NCBI RefSeq assembly: GCF_036173125.1
Contig: NZ_CP108054.1
Coordinates: forward strand, 5,394,001 to 5,458,000
Length of the DNA: 64,000 nucleotides
Direction of reading: 5' to 3'
DNA from: Streptomyces sp. NBC_00286
GTDB lineage: Bacteria > Actinomycetota > Actinomycetes > Streptomycetales > Streptomycetaceae
A program made the position numbers and the translations under genes. Below the pieces are notes generated by a model. The model worked only from the letters and a program-made list of their open reading frames with translations, ran no database searches and was not told the DNA's origin. Every line of letters begins with the position of its first letter. Within the stretch, counting starts at the first letter, position 1. Positions 1 to 8,647 of this stretch are shown here, piece after piece.

Positions 1-1056
1 GGAAAAGTTCGGCCCCGGGTACCCCTGTGCTGGCGGGTACCCCTGTGCTGGCGGGTACCCCTGCCCCGGAAGGCTGTGGCCGGCTGGCAGTGTATTGCCA
101 GGCGGCATCGTGGTCATCGGGATCGGCCGGGTGCTGTAAGGAAGGCTCTCTGTGGGCTGCCGCCCGGAAGCTGGTTGGCCATATGCGAGCGCACCGGTCG
201 CCGTGCCAAGGTTATGTACCCCTTGATAGTCCAGCGCCCGGTTCGGGTCAGTGTTGGGGAGGTAGCTGATGCCGCCCATGACCGACGTGCCGGTGTGGAT
301 ACCGGCGGCGACCGACCTCATCCAGTCCCCCCAGTTGCCGGTTTGAGCGGCGGACGCCGCGTACCGGACCATTCTCCTGGCTGCGCCACCCGCCTCCAGG
401 GTGACGCCGGCCCCGGTGAGAACCGCCCCCACCACCGGATGCCTGGGCTGAGTCAGCCTGCCCGCCGCCTGGACGAGGTGAGGGCCGACGATCTCGGCGA
501 AGTCCTTAAGCCCTTGACTGTTTTCGCGAGCCCATTGCCTCCCGGCTTCCCACGTGTCTACGAACCAACTGCCGTCCGACCGTTGGCCGGCCGCGTGGTA
601 CGTTCCACTCCCCCTAAGGTCGACCCACCTCAGCGTGGCTCGCCTGTCCGGCTCTCGAGTAGGGGCGCTGTCCTCGAGGCGATCGAGAGTTTGGATAGCT
701 CGGCGGTCTTCCCCGTTCTGTTCCATGAAGGCACGCAGGCCTTCGATGCCCAAGTAGCTGTCGACGGAACTGGTGGAGTCGTCGCTACCCGAGCCTGTGT
801 GATCTCGCCTTCGGGCTCCTTGAACCATCTCGGATCCTTTCACGAAGCAGGAGATCTGCTCGTGAGGAGCACAACGGAACCGGAGCCCCAACGGTTCAAT
901 GGACGCCGGCTCCCGGGGACGCTCATCGTAGAACTGGGAGCCCCGAAGGAGTCGCGCCCTCTCAGCCGTCACCAGGTGGCCAGTGAACCGTTCGCGGTGC
1001 GTGCACGTGTCATCCCTGCGCCAACCGAAGCCGCCGAGAGAAAGCAGGACAGCCAT
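1..1056 (-). CDS. Unknown protein, C-terminus off the left edge
   Basis: An open minus-strand frame of 352 codons runs from an ATG at 1056 off the left edge without a stop. I do not recognise the family. The N-terminal half is polar and Arg/Asp/Ser-rich (around residues 85-165). A mixed Ala/Gly-rich part follows, with segments such as VVGAVLTGAGVTLEAGG. The visible C-terminus is Pro/Gly-rich and carries three tandem GYPPAQ-type hexapeptides, the last one diverging. The ATG overlaps head-on with the start of the DUF4913 gene, which leaves no room for promoters, so the in-frame GTG at 972 (giving VTAERARLLRG) is an equally good start. Neighbours suggest an integrative-element remnant. Function unknown. 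Confidence 0.5.
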   Translation of the reverse strand, partial: MAVLLSLGGFGWRRDDTCTHRERFTGHLVTAERARLLRGSQFYDERPREPASIEPLGLRFRCAPHEQISCFVKGSEMVQGARRRDHTGSGSDDSTSSVDSYLGIEGLRAFMEQNGEDRRAIQTLDRLEDSAPTREPDRRATLRWVDLRGSGTYHAAGQRSDGSWFVDTWEAGRQWARENSQGLKDFAEIVGPHLVQAAGRLTQPRHPVVGAVLTGAGVTLEAGGAARRMVRYAASAAQTGNWGDWMRSVAAGIHTGTSVMGGISYLPNTDPNRALDYQGVHNLGTATGALAYGQPASGRQPTESLPYSTRPIPMTTMPPGNTLPAGHSLPGQGYPPAQGYPPAQGYPGPNFS

Positions 1057-1567
1057 GTCCACTGAGACCGCCGAGGTCTCCGGAGCCGAGCGAGGCCCCG
1101 CTCCCGCCGAGGAGGCCGACGTGAAGCCGGACAGTGCGGCTCCCCAGGAGAAACCTCCGAGCCCACCACACTTCATCCTCTACATGGAGGGGCCCGAATA
1201 CGGGCACACGCTGCGGCAGTTGACCCTATGGGCCCACCACGTGCTGCTGCCGGTCTATGGCAGGGAGGTCACCTCCACGGCCCCGTGGTGCTCCCGTTGG
1301 TGGGAGCACCCGGAGGCGGTCGCCCAGCTTCACGGACTGTGGCTCGCCTGGGGCGAGTTGACCGGTCCAGGCTCCGGGATGTGCGGGCCCGCGAACTGGC
1401 ACCGCGACTACCTGGGACCGGTGATGGGCGCCCTCCGGGACCCGATGGGCCCCTTCGCCGGCTGCAAGCCCGGCGGCCACCGGCCGAAGGAGAAACCTCC
1501 CGTCGACGCCATGGACCCGTTTGGCCCGCCGCCCGGACCTCCGCCCCCGCCACCCCCTCCGGTCTGA
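1055..1567 (+). CDS. DUF4913 domain protein
   Basis: 170 residues. The core shows the pattern I associate with actinobacterial DUF4913 proteins: YGHTLRQLTLWAHHVLLPVY near residues 48-67, then WCSRWWEHPEAVAQLHGLWLAWGEL and a GPANWHRDYLGPVM block. The N-terminus is acidic and disordered, and the last 25 residues are almost pure Pro/Gly. The ATG at 1055 is preceded by a GA-rich ribosome-binding stretch ending about 6 bases upstream. An in-frame GTG at 983 is less likely. In my knowledge this family sits on integrative and conjugative elements and plasmids of Streptomyces; its biochemical role is not established. Confidence 0.75.
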   Translation: MSTETAEVSGAERGPAPAEEADVKPDSAAPQEKPPSPPHFILYMEGPEYGHTLRQLTLWAHHVLLPVYGREVTSTAPWCSRWWEHPEAVAQLHGLWLAWGELTGPGSGMCGPANWHRDYLGPVMGALRDPMGPFAGCKPGGHRPKEKPPVDAMDPFGPPPGPPPPPPPPV

Positions 1568-1682
1568 CCGAGGCGTTACGGGCAGCCGAGAGCGGATGTA
1601 CGCCTTAGAAGCTGTTGTCTTTCCGGACATGATCGATGGGTTTCTGCTGGTCAGGCATAGTGCCCGGGGTTCGGTGGCAGGG

Positions 1683-2291
1683 ATGGCGCGTCATGTTGTC
1701 CCGGCCGGGAGGGTGCTGTTGATGCCGTCGGTGATGGGGTTGTTGGAGGACCAGGAGCGTGCTGCCCGGCAGCGGGTGGAAGTACTGCGCGAGCAGACGG
1801 ACCGGCTATTGGCGGAGTTGCACGAGGCGGAGACGGACTGGCAGGAGCTGGTGATCTCGCAGCGGAGGGTCAGCGGGGTGCTGGCCGGGCAACTCCGGGA
1901 GGAAGGAGCGGAGTTGGAGCAACCGGTGGCTGTCGCGGCCGAAGTGCCGGCGCCCGGACCGGTCGTGAACGCGGAGACGAAGACGCAGGTCGTGGCACCG
2001 GCCCGGCCGGGCTCGATCGTGCCGCGGTGGGGGCCGGGGGCCGACGTGCGCGCGCTGGCGGTGGAGCATCAGCGGATCGTGGCGGTGCTGGCCGAGGCGA
2101 AGCGGGCGGGCCGGGAACCGATGATCTGCCGGGAGATCGCGGAGGAGTTGGGGATCGAGCTGACCCCTTCGAAGATCGAGGGGGCGGTGCGTTCGCGGGC
2201 CCGCCGTCTGGCGGAGCGGGGATGGCTGGTGCGGACGGAGTCCGGCAGGTTCAGCCTCGCGGACGGGCCAGCCGACGCGTCATCAGCCTGA
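1683..2291 (+). CDS. Coiled-coil and winged-helix-like protein next to IS
   Basis: 202 residues from the ATG at 1683. The N-terminal 75 residues form a heptad-like, Arg/Glu/Leu-rich coiled coil. A Pro/Ala linker follows, then a C-terminal ~85-residue part with a helix-turn-helix look: a conserved PMICREIAEELGIE helix pair, then KIEGAVRSRARRLAERGWL and a short beta-hairpin ending GRFSLADG. Similar proteins of unknown function are common in Streptomyces next to transposons. The last 41 bases overlap the 3' end of the convergent transposase, so the final residues may derive from the insertion. Probably a DNA-binding protein; target unknown. Confidence 0.5.
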   Translation: MARHVVPAGRVLLMPSVMGLLEDQERAARQRVEVLREQTDRLLAELHEAETDWQELVISQRRVSGVLAGQLREEGAELEQPVAVAAEVPAPGPVVNAETKTQVVAPARPGSIVPRWGPGADVRALAVEHQRIVAVLAEAKRAGREPMICREIAEELGIELTPSKIEGAVRSRARRLAERGWLVRTESGRFSLADGPADASSA

Positions 2292-3159
2292 TCATCGACC
2301 AGTGGATCATCGCTTCGCCGGTGTCGCAGCGGCGCTCGTAGTCCCGGGCGAGGCGACGGGAGTTGAGCAGCCACCCCAGCGTGCGCTCCACCATCCACCG
2401 CCTCGGCAGCACCACAAACCCCTTCATGTCGTCGCTGCGTTTGACGATTCTCACCGTGAGCTGGAGCTTCTTCCTGGCCCAGGTGACGAGCTTGCCGGTG
2501 TAGCCGCCGTCGGCCCACACCAGGCTGATCTTCGTGAAGCGGGCCCGCAGGCGGGGCAGGAGCGTCCGGGCCGCGTCCCGGTCGGTGATACTCGCGGCAG
2601 TGACCATGACCACCAGGAGCAGGCCTAGGCAGTCGGTGACGAGGTGCCGCTTGCGCCCGTTGATCTTCTTGCCGCCGTCGTAACCGCGTGACGTGGCCGG
2701 CACGGTCGCCGCCCCCTTCACCGACTGCGAGTCGACGATGGCCGCAGTCGGCTCCGGCGAGCGCCCGGCGTCCTCGCGGACCCTGTCACGCAGCCGGTCG
2801 TGGAGTTCGGCGGTGAGTCCGCGCTCGCGCCAGCGGCGGAAGAAGGCGTAAACCCGGTCCCAGGGCGGGAAGTCGGCCGGCATCGCCCGCCACTTGATGC
2901 CGTTGTCGACGACGTAGAAGATCGCGTCAATCATCTGGCGGTGGCAGTAGGCCTCGGGCCGGCCGCCCTGGCCCTCCAGCCAGGCCGGGACCGGAAGCCC
3001 GTCCCGGACCTCACTCCACTCGGCGTCCGTCATGTCCGTGTCGTAGGCCCGCGTCCGGTCCTGATGATCGGCCGCGTTCCCGAACCGGTGCGCGAGACAA
3101 TCGCACACCGAGGGCGCCGAGTTGAACTCCACCGGCAAGGACGCGTAGAACAGCGACAA
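2251..3159 (-). CDS. IS5-family transposase
   Basis: DDE transposase of the IS5 group. The conserved part begins at residue 43 (MTDAEW) with the family block PVPAWLEGQGGRPEAYCHR and WRAMPADFPPWDRVYAFFRRW. The catalytic set is visible: Asp in AAIVDSQSVKGA, Asp in WADGGYTG, and Glu in WMVERTLGW, followed by the usual SRRLARDYE tail. About 260 residues from MTDAEW to the stop matches full length, so the enzyme looks intact. The start is uncertain: the longest frame begins at a TTG (3159) whose first 40 residues look unlike the family. I could not define terminal inverted repeats or a target duplication. Confidence 0.85.
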   Translation of the reverse strand: MSLFYASLPVEFNSAPSVCDCLAHRFGNAADHQDRTRAYDTDMTDAEWSEVRDGLPVPAWLEGQGGRPEAYCHRQMIDAIFYVVDNGIKWRAMPADFPPWDRVYAFFRRWRERGLTAELHDRLRDRVREDAGRSPEPTAAIVDSQSVKGAATVPATSRGYDGGKKINGRKRHLVTDCLGLLLVVMVTAASITDRDAARTLLPRLRARFTKISLVWADGGYTGKLVTWARKKLQLTVRIVKRSDDMKGFVVLPRRWMVERTLGWLLNSRRLARDYERRCDTGEAMIHWSMIRLMTRRLARPRG

Positions 3160-3218
3160 CAGGGTCTCCCTGCACTCGAGTTGGTCTCAGCAACCCTCGT
3201 GCTGCACCGGAGACCCTG
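3160..3218. repeat. Perfect 10-bp inverted repeat beside the transposase
   Basis: CAGGGTCTCC (3160-3169) pairs with GGAGACCCTG (3209-3218) across a 39-base spacer, directly upstream of the transposase frame. It could be a mobile-element end, a folded single-stranded end, or a terminator for the minus-strand genes. The sequence does not decide. Confidence 0.5.
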
Positions 3219-3336
3219 CCTTCATGCACCCGCCGGCGAAGATCACCCGGCACGGCCCGACATTTCGATCACAGTCGCGCTCATGATCGATAGGGATACA
3301 GGTTCTTACGCGCACGTCTGGTCCTGGTTGGCTCCG

Positions 3337-3936
3337 CTCAGCTCTTCCGGAAACTCCACTCATGGTCGTCGGCGGTATTGCAGCCAAAGAGCGTGGCGTT
3401 GGCGTACTTGGTCTTCGTGTCCGTCCTGGCCACGTCGAGACACAGGTCGCTGCTCTTCTGGTTGCGGACCCAGTACGTGCCGTTGGGGCGTTTGTCGAAC
3501 CACCAGAGCTGGTTGTCCTCCTTGATGCTGGCGTTGCATACGGCCACGTCCACCGGTGTCGTCACTTGAGCGGAGCCCTGGCCTGTCGGTTCCAGGCAGC
3601 GGCCGGACTTGACGTTGCGGATCAGGTACAGGTCGGCTCCGCGGGTGCCGCTGCCCTTGGAGGCCGGGTGGATGAGCCACTCCTGGTTGTCGGTGGACGG
3701 AGTGCAGAAGCCGTCATGGGCCTGGGGGTTCCCCGTAACCTTGCCGGTGCCGGGAAGATCCAGGCAGAAGCCGTACTTCTTGTTCACGAACAGCACTTCG
3801 CCCTTGGGCATTTCGTCATTGCCCTCCGATTCCGAGGGCGCCGGCGGCTTCGGTTTCGGTGCGGGGGGTGGCGAGGCCGAAGCAGAGGCCGACTTCGATG
3901 GCGAGGCAGACGGCGACAGCGACGCCGACGGCGACG
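3337..3936. repeat. 600-bp near-identical segment, copy 1
   Basis: Matches 5252-5851 at a constant offset of 1915 bases. I see only three base differences by eye (near 3376, 3512 and 3560). It covers the lectin domain and part of the Pro/Ser linker, and identity stops abruptly on both sides. The flanking parts of the two genes are clearly diverged. Confidence 0.9.
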
Positions 3937-4675
3937 GGTTGGTGGACGGCGAGGAGCTCGGTGCGGGCCGGAGGTCCATAGGCGACCTGTCGATGCCGTT
4001 GCCCGCATTGGCGGCTTGTTCCTGCTTGTCTCCGCCTCCCGCTCCGCCGTCGCCCAGTGCCCACACCGAGCCGAAGGCGAGTGCCGCCACGGCGACGCCC
4101 ACCGCCCCGATGACCAAGGGACGCTGGAGCAGGCTGGGCGCCTCGTACTCGTCGTCCGACTGGGGCCGTGCCTTTTTGCGGCTGGATTCCCCGGCGGCGG
4201 GGGCCGGGCTGTGAGCCGGAGTGACCTGTCGCCCCGCGGGCTGCGGTATCGCGTCCGCCTCGGTTCCGCCAGACCCGGCAACCCCTAACCCTAAAGGCCC
4301 TGCAGACCGGGCAGCCTTAGGCTCCCCTTCCTGACGCCGCTCCAACAGCCTGCTGGACCCATCCGGCGCCACCTCGATAATCGCCACATATCCCGCGGAC
4401 GGGTCGGAGATGGCCGCCTTAACGGCGGCGCTCCGGCTGCGGGCGTATCCGTGCAGTGTGTCCAGGATCGAGATGTCGACCGACTCGCCCGGCATCACCG
4501 GCACGGGCTCGCCGTCGACGGCTGCGGAGCCGTCCGCGGAGATGACCACGGCGAAGTGGGAGGACGACCCGGACCCTTCCCCGGCGCGCCCCAGCCGACC
4601 GTCCCCGTCCCCGGGGGCGAGGGGTTCGTTCCCCGTGATCGACTTGTCCGCTCCTTCACCCCGGATCATGTCCAT
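3338..4675 (-). CDS. Membrane protein with C-terminal ricin-type lectin domain (paralog A)
   Basis: 445 residues. The N-terminal ~110 residues carry a conserved block (FAVVISADGSAAVDGEPVPV, then ILDTLHGYARSRS and AISDPSAGYVAIIEVAPDGS) shared with the next gene. Next come a charged linker, one hydrophobic segment near residues 187-207, a long Pro/Ser/Ala/Lys spacer, and a C-terminal ~150-residue beta-trefoil-like domain with ricin/QxW-style features (GFCLDLPG, DNQEWLI, GRCLEPTG, NQLWWF, LCLDVART, DHEWSF). Topology suggests a cytoplasmic N-domain and an exported carbohydrate-binding domain. AAGGGATG just upstream of 4675 serves as the ribosome-binding site. The 3' 600 bp duplicate those of the neighbour. 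Confidence 0.7.
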   Translation of the reverse strand: MDMIRGEGADKSITGNEPLAPGDGDGRLGRAGEGSGSSSHFAVVISADGSAAVDGEPVPVMPGESVDISILDTLHGYARSRSAAVKAAISDPSAGYVAIIEVAPDGSSRLLERRQEGEPKAARSAGPLGLGVAGSGGTEADAIPQPAGRQVTPAHSPAPAAGESSRKKARPQSDDEYEAPSLLQRPLVIGAVGVAVAALAFGSVWALGDGGAGGGDKQEQAANAGNGIDRSPMDLRPAPSSSPSTNPSPSASLSPSASPSKSASASASPPPAPKPKPPAPSESEGNDEMPKGEVLFVNKKYGFCLDLPGTGKVTGNPQAHDGFCTPSTDNQEWLIHPASKGSGTRGADLYLIRNVKSGRCLEPTGQGSAQVTTPVDVAVCNASIKEDNQLWWFDKRPNGTYWVRNQKSSDLCLDVARTDTKTKYANATLFGCNTADDHEWSFRKS

Positions 4676-5252
4676 CCCTTCCGTACGCCGTCGGCCGGGT
4701 GGCCTCGTGCGAGTCCGCCTCAGCCCAAAACGTTGAAAGCGGCCTTAAATGATCACAAAGAAGGCACCACGGCCACCCCCTGCGCAACACAGGCAACGGG
4801 CGCCCGAGTAAAACAGCCCAGCCCCACCAGACACCAGTTTTGTTACTGATTCCTAAACAACCGTGAACGGAAATGAGCCATCAGTTCGCGCCTGCCGTGA
4901 CATACGCCGTGACGGCGCACAATTCTCCCCGTGCCTCGCGGCAGCGTGGCCGGCCATGTCGGTCACGTGACGTGAACACGGCCGACAGGGCGGTCGGCAA
5001 GGCGCCGGGCGCGGCCCTTTACGAGGCTGTCGAGTCTGCTGGGCCTGCCGGGTCTGTCGAGCCTTGCAGCCGAGCGCGGAGGCGTGCGCGACGTCGGCGG
5101 CCAACTGGTCGTACAGACGTACGGGTAGGTACTCGCCCGGACAGGCCCCACCCAACCGGGCCTTCCGGCCGGGCCGGTCAGTGCGGCGGAAGCGGCCGGC
5201 GGGGCAAGGGCGCGAAGGTGCGAGGTCGACGCCTTGCCCCGCTCAGCAGCAC
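4676..5252. other. Intergenic region between the two lectin-type paralogs
   Basis: 577 bases without a convincing gene. It holds the promoter region of paralog A and the end of paralog B. GTGACGTGAAC at 4967-4977 inside an imperfect dyad (about 4952-4990) recurs upstream of the serine-hydrolase-like gene at 7204-7214, which suggests that the whole gene-plus-upstream unit was duplicated. Confidence 0.4.
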
Positions 5253-5851
5253 TCAGCTCTTCCGGAAACTCCACTCATGGTCGTCGGCGGCATTGCAGCC
5301 AAAGAGCGTGGCGTTGGCGTACTTGGTCTTCGTGTCCGTCCTGGCCACGTCGAGACACAGGTCGCTGCTCTTCTGGTTGCGGACCCAGTACGTGCCGTTG
5401 GGGCGTTTGTCGAACCACCAGAGCTGGTTGTCTTCCTTGATGCTGGCGTTGCATACGGCCACGTCCACCGGTGCCGTCACTTGAGCGGAGCCCTGGCCTG
5501 TCGGTTCCAGGCAGCGGCCGGACTTGACGTTGCGGATCAGGTACAGGTCGGCTCCGCGGGTGCCGCTGCCCTTGGAGGCCGGGTGGATGAGCCACTCCTG
5601 GTTGTCGGTGGACGGAGTGCAGAAGCCGTCATGGGCCTGGGGGTTCCCCGTAACCTTGCCGGTGCCGGGAAGATCCAGGCAGAAGCCGTACTTCTTGTTC
5701 ACGAACAGCACTTCGCCCTTGGGCATTTCGTCATTGCCCTCCGATTCCGAGGGCGCCGGCGGCTTCGGTTTCGGTGCGGGGGGTGGCGAGGCCGAAGCAG
5801 AGGCCGACTTCGATGGCGAGGCAGACGGCGACAGCGACGCCGACGGCGACG
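5252..5851. repeat. 600-bp near-identical segment, copy 2
   Basis: Partner of 3337-3936. Both copies encode the lectin tail in the same frame and orientation. Confidence 0.9.
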
Positions 5852-6911
5852 CGCTGATGGACGCGGAATCGCTCGGCGCGGGGCTGAGCGCCGGCGGAAT
5901 CTTGTCCTTGTCCTTGTCCTTGCCCTCGGCCGAGCCGGCAGCGCTGTCCTGGGCCTTGCCGCCCCCCGAGCTGCTGCCGATCAGTATGAGCGGAACGACG
6001 ACGGCAGCCGCCACGACGACGCTTACCACCCCGACGAACCATGGTCGCCTGTGCAGTGCGGGCGCCTCGTACTCGTCATCCGACTGGGGCAGTTTCCTGC
6101 CGCGGCTGGAGCCCTGGTCGAGGTCCGGGCCGAGAGCCGGGGTCGAGGCCCGCTGCGGCTGCGCAGGCTGGGCCATCATGTCCGCTTCGTCATCGTCGAT
6201 CCCGGAGATGCCGGGGGACCCGGGACCGATGCCGGGGAAGCCGTGGTCCTCGCGACCGACGCCGGGGTGGCGGGGGTAGCCGGGGTCCTCGTCATCCACG
6301 CCGGAGAAGGGGGAGGACCCGGGACCGAGGCGGGGGAAGCCAGCGTCTTCGTGGTCGACACCGGGGTAACCCGGATCCTCGGCATCGGCCCCCGATAAGC
6401 CGACGTCCTTGGCATCGAAACCGGAGAACTCGGCAGAATCGGCGGATCCCGCAGAATCGGCGGATCCCGCAGAACCGGCGGATCCGGCAGGCCCGGTGGG
6501 CCCGGACCCGGTTCCGGTTCCGGTTCCGGCGGCCCCGGCGGGTCCGGCGGCCCCGCCGGCGGGCTCCTCGTCCCCGGCCAACTCCTCCTGGTGCTGTTCC
6601 AGAAGCCTGCTGGAGCCGTCGGGCGCGACCTCGACGATCGCCACGTAACCCGCGGACGGGTCGGAGATGGCCGCCTTCACGGGGGAGCTCCGGCTGCGCG
6701 CGTACCCGTGGAGCGTGTCCAGGATCGCGATGTCGACCGACTCGTCTCCCACAACCGGCACGGGTACGCCGTCAATGGTGGCGGAGCCGTCGGCCGAGAT
6801 GATCACGGGGAGGGGAGAGGACTGCTCGGACGTCTCCCCGGGGGCCAGGTGCTTGTCCTCCGTCCTCGGCTTGTCCGTCTCATCGCCTTCTTCACCCAGG
6901 CTCATACCCAT
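5253..6911 (-). CDS. Membrane protein with collagen-like stalk and ricin-type lectin domain (paralog B)
   Basis: 552 residues from the ATG at 6911 (AGGAAGG just upstream). The longer frame back to 6968 lacks a ribosome-binding site. Same architecture as paralog A: conserved N-terminal block (VIISADGSATIDGVPVPV, ILDTLHGYARSRS), one membrane segment, Pro/Ser/Lys spacer, C-terminal ricin-like domain. It differs by a long insertion before the membrane segment: a Gly/Ala/Ser/Pro tract with GxY-like spacing, followed by about seven imperfect acidic repeats of the type DxEDPGYPGV. The last 600 bp are almost identical to paralog A. Probably a surface or exported glycan-binding protein; partner unknown. 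Confidence 0.7.
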   Translation of the reverse strand: MGMSLGEEGDETDKPRTEDKHLAPGETSEQSSPLPVIISADGSATIDGVPVPVVGDESVDIAILDTLHGYARSRSSPVKAAISDPSAGYVAIVEVAPDGSSRLLEQHQEELAGDEEPAGGAAGPAGAAGTGTGTGSGPTGPAGSAGSAGSADSAGSADSAEFSGFDAKDVGLSGADAEDPGYPGVDHEDAGFPRLGPGSSPFSGVDDEDPGYPRHPGVGREDHGFPGIGPGSPGISGIDDDEADMMAQPAQPQRASTPALGPDLDQGSSRGRKLPQSDDEYEAPALHRRPWFVGVVSVVVAAAVVVPLILIGSSSGGGKAQDSAAGSAEGKDKDKDKIPPALSPAPSDSASISASPSASLSPSASPSKSASASASPPPAPKPKPPAPSESEGNDEMPKGEVLFVNKKYGFCLDLPGTGKVTGNPQAHDGFCTPSTDNQEWLIHPASKGSGTRGADLYLIRNVKSGRCLEPTGQGSAQVTAPVDVAVCNASIKEDNQLWWFDKRPNGTYWVRNQKSSDLCLDVARTDTKTKYANATLFGCNAADDHEWSFRKS

Positions 6912-7190
6912 CCCTTCCTGATGTTGCCGTCCGCGTGGCCGCTGTCCGGGGCCGCCGTGTTCCCTCAAGCGGTCACAGACGGTACGTCACAGCGATCCCC
7001 GCACACCGCAACGGGTTCCGGGGCGAAACAGTTCAACTCCGCGCCCGTACCGGACATTTGCCTCGGGCGGTCCGGCCGCACGTAGTCCGTTCCGTCGATC
7101 CGCGAACAAAAGTGAACCGTATGCACGCTTTTGACGTGGGGACGGCTACGGCGGCCTCCAGGTCCCCCTCGTTCCTCGGTGGCCGGCCGG

Positions 7191-7227
7191 CCCTGCCGGC
7201 CGTGTGACGTGAACGCGGCCGGCAGGG
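7191..7227. promoter_or_regulatory. GC-rich dyad upstream of the serine-hydrolase-like gene
   Basis: CCCTGCCGGCC (7191-7201) and GGCCGGCAGGG (7217-7227) form a perfect 11-bp dyad around GTGACGTGAAC. The start codon lies 30 bases downstream. A related, less perfect copy is at about 4952-4990. It could be an operator or a transcript hairpin. The rest of 6912-7190 shows no gene. Confidence 0.45.
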
Positions 7228-7256
7228 CCTCCTCCGTACGTGAAGGGAGCGATCGC

Positions 7257-8504
7257 ATGACGGCTGTTCAGTCCAAAACCAGCCGCTCTTCGAAGATTTC
7301 GACGACCCCGAAGATCTCGCCCTCGACGATCTCGAAGGCCTCGACGACCTCGAAGCCTTCCGAGTCTTCGAAGACGGATACGCCTGAGCCGGGTGTGCGG
7401 GACGACGCCTCGTTCCCGCAGACGCAGGACATGCCCGTCGGTGTGCACACGGCACTCCGGCGGGCCATCGCCGCGGGCGCGCCCGGTGTGCTGGCCCGGA
7501 TGGACACACCTGACGGTCCGTACACCTGTGCCATGGGGGTGAGCGACACGGCGTCGGGTGCGCGAATGCAGCCGGACCTGCGGTTCCGCATCGGGGGTGT
7601 GGCGAACCTGTTCCTCAGCGTGCTCGTCATGCAACTCGTGGACGAGGGCCTCGACCTGGACGCCCCCGTGCGCACCTACCTGTCAGACCGGTCCGAGACC
7701 TTGACGGACCGCAAGGTGACGGTGCGGCAGATGGTCAGCCACCCCGACAGCCTCCACGATCGCACCGACGAGATGTTCACGGGCACGGTGCCCGGCTTCA
7801 AACCCGAACGCCGCCGCCTGCTGCCCGGACCGGGGCGGGGTTTCGCCTTCTCCCGTCGCCCGTCCTTCCGTCCTGCGTCGACGGAACAAGACGGCGGCCC
7901 CATCGGCGCGGACGCCGGTTTGGTGCTGGCCGGACGACTGGTCGAGGCCGTTACTGGCCGGTCGCTGGCCGAGCAGTACGAGACGCGGATCATCCGCCCC
8001 CTCGCGCTGACCGACACCTCGTACGACACCGCACGAGCCGACATCGAAGGCCCGCACGCACGCGGCCATCTCGCCCTCCACCGGCCGCGCCGACGGCTGG
8101 CGGACGTGACGGAGCAGACGGTGTGGTGGGCCGGGTCCGCCGGCGCGACGGTGTCGCGCGCCCGCGACCTCAACACGTTCCTGCGCGCCCTGCTGAGTGG
8201 CCGTCTGCTGTCCGGGCGCTCGCTCGCGGCCATGCTCGCCATGAGGCCGAGCGGCCTGTTCGGCTCACGCTTCCACGGGCTCGGCATCAGCCGTTACGAC
8301 CTCGGCGACGGCCCCTCCGTCTACGGCCACACAGGCACCGCGCGCGGCTACACCGTCCACACCTTCGCCACGGGCGACGGCAGCCACAGCCTCACCGTCA
8401 TGGCGAACACGTCCAACAACCGGGTGGTCGGCAAGGCGCTGGGCGCAAGTGTCTCAGCAGCGTTCGACAGCACCGCCGAGACGACGGCCGATACGTTCGA
8501 CTAG
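7257..8504 (+). CDS. Beta-lactamase-fold protein lacking SxxK (pseudo-enzyme)
   Basis: 415 residues; ATG 7257 follows GAAGGGAG. Residues 1-45 are almost only Ser/Thr/Lys/Pro. The rest aligns to class C beta-lactamase/DD-peptidase-like proteins: FRIG near 109-113, the helix MQLVDEGLDLDAPV, TVRQMVSHP, a VLAGRLVEAVTG helix, and the HTG of motif 3 in YGHTGTARGYT. Where the family has S-V-T-K, this protein has G114-V-A-N117, so both nucleophile and general base are gone. The usual YxN is also not recognisable (GPIGADAGLV). No signal peptide. It may act as a binding or regulatory protein, or be decaying. It lies just upstream of the SARP gene. Confidence 0.75.
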   Translation: MTAVQSKTSRSSKISTTPKISPSTISKASTTSKPSESSKTDTPEPGVRDDASFPQTQDMPVGVHTALRRAIAAGAPGVLARMDTPDGPYTCAMGVSDTASGARMQPDLRFRIGGVANLFLSVLVMQLVDEGLDLDAPVRTYLSDRSETLTDRKVTVRQMVSHPDSLHDRTDEMFTGTVPGFKPERRRLLPGPGRGFAFSRRPSFRPASTEQDGGPIGADAGLVLAGRLVEAVTGRSLAEQYETRIIRPLALTDTSYDTARADIEGPHARGHLALHRPRRRLADVTEQTVWWAGSAGATVSRARDLNTFLRALLSGRLLSGRSLAAMLAMRPSGLFGSRFHGLGISRYDLGDGPSVYGHTGTARGYTVHTFATGDGSHSLTVMANTSNNRVVGKALGASVSAAFDSTAETTADTFD

Positions 8505-8647
8505 GCCCTGTCGGGCAAGAGTTGGTCTGGACTGCCCGACGTCAAGGCGGCCGAGGTGCCCTCAAGTACTGCCCTCGAGCTCTTGGCGGCTTGGACAGAA
8601 AGGGCACACCTGCGGTTACGGATGAGTACGTTCCGTGGAGGATTACG

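Noticed and set aside
3160..3218. Dyad as the terminal inverted repeat of the IS
   Set aside because: Both arms lie on the same side of the transposase and I found no matching arm beyond its 3' end, so it cannot be assigned as IS ends.
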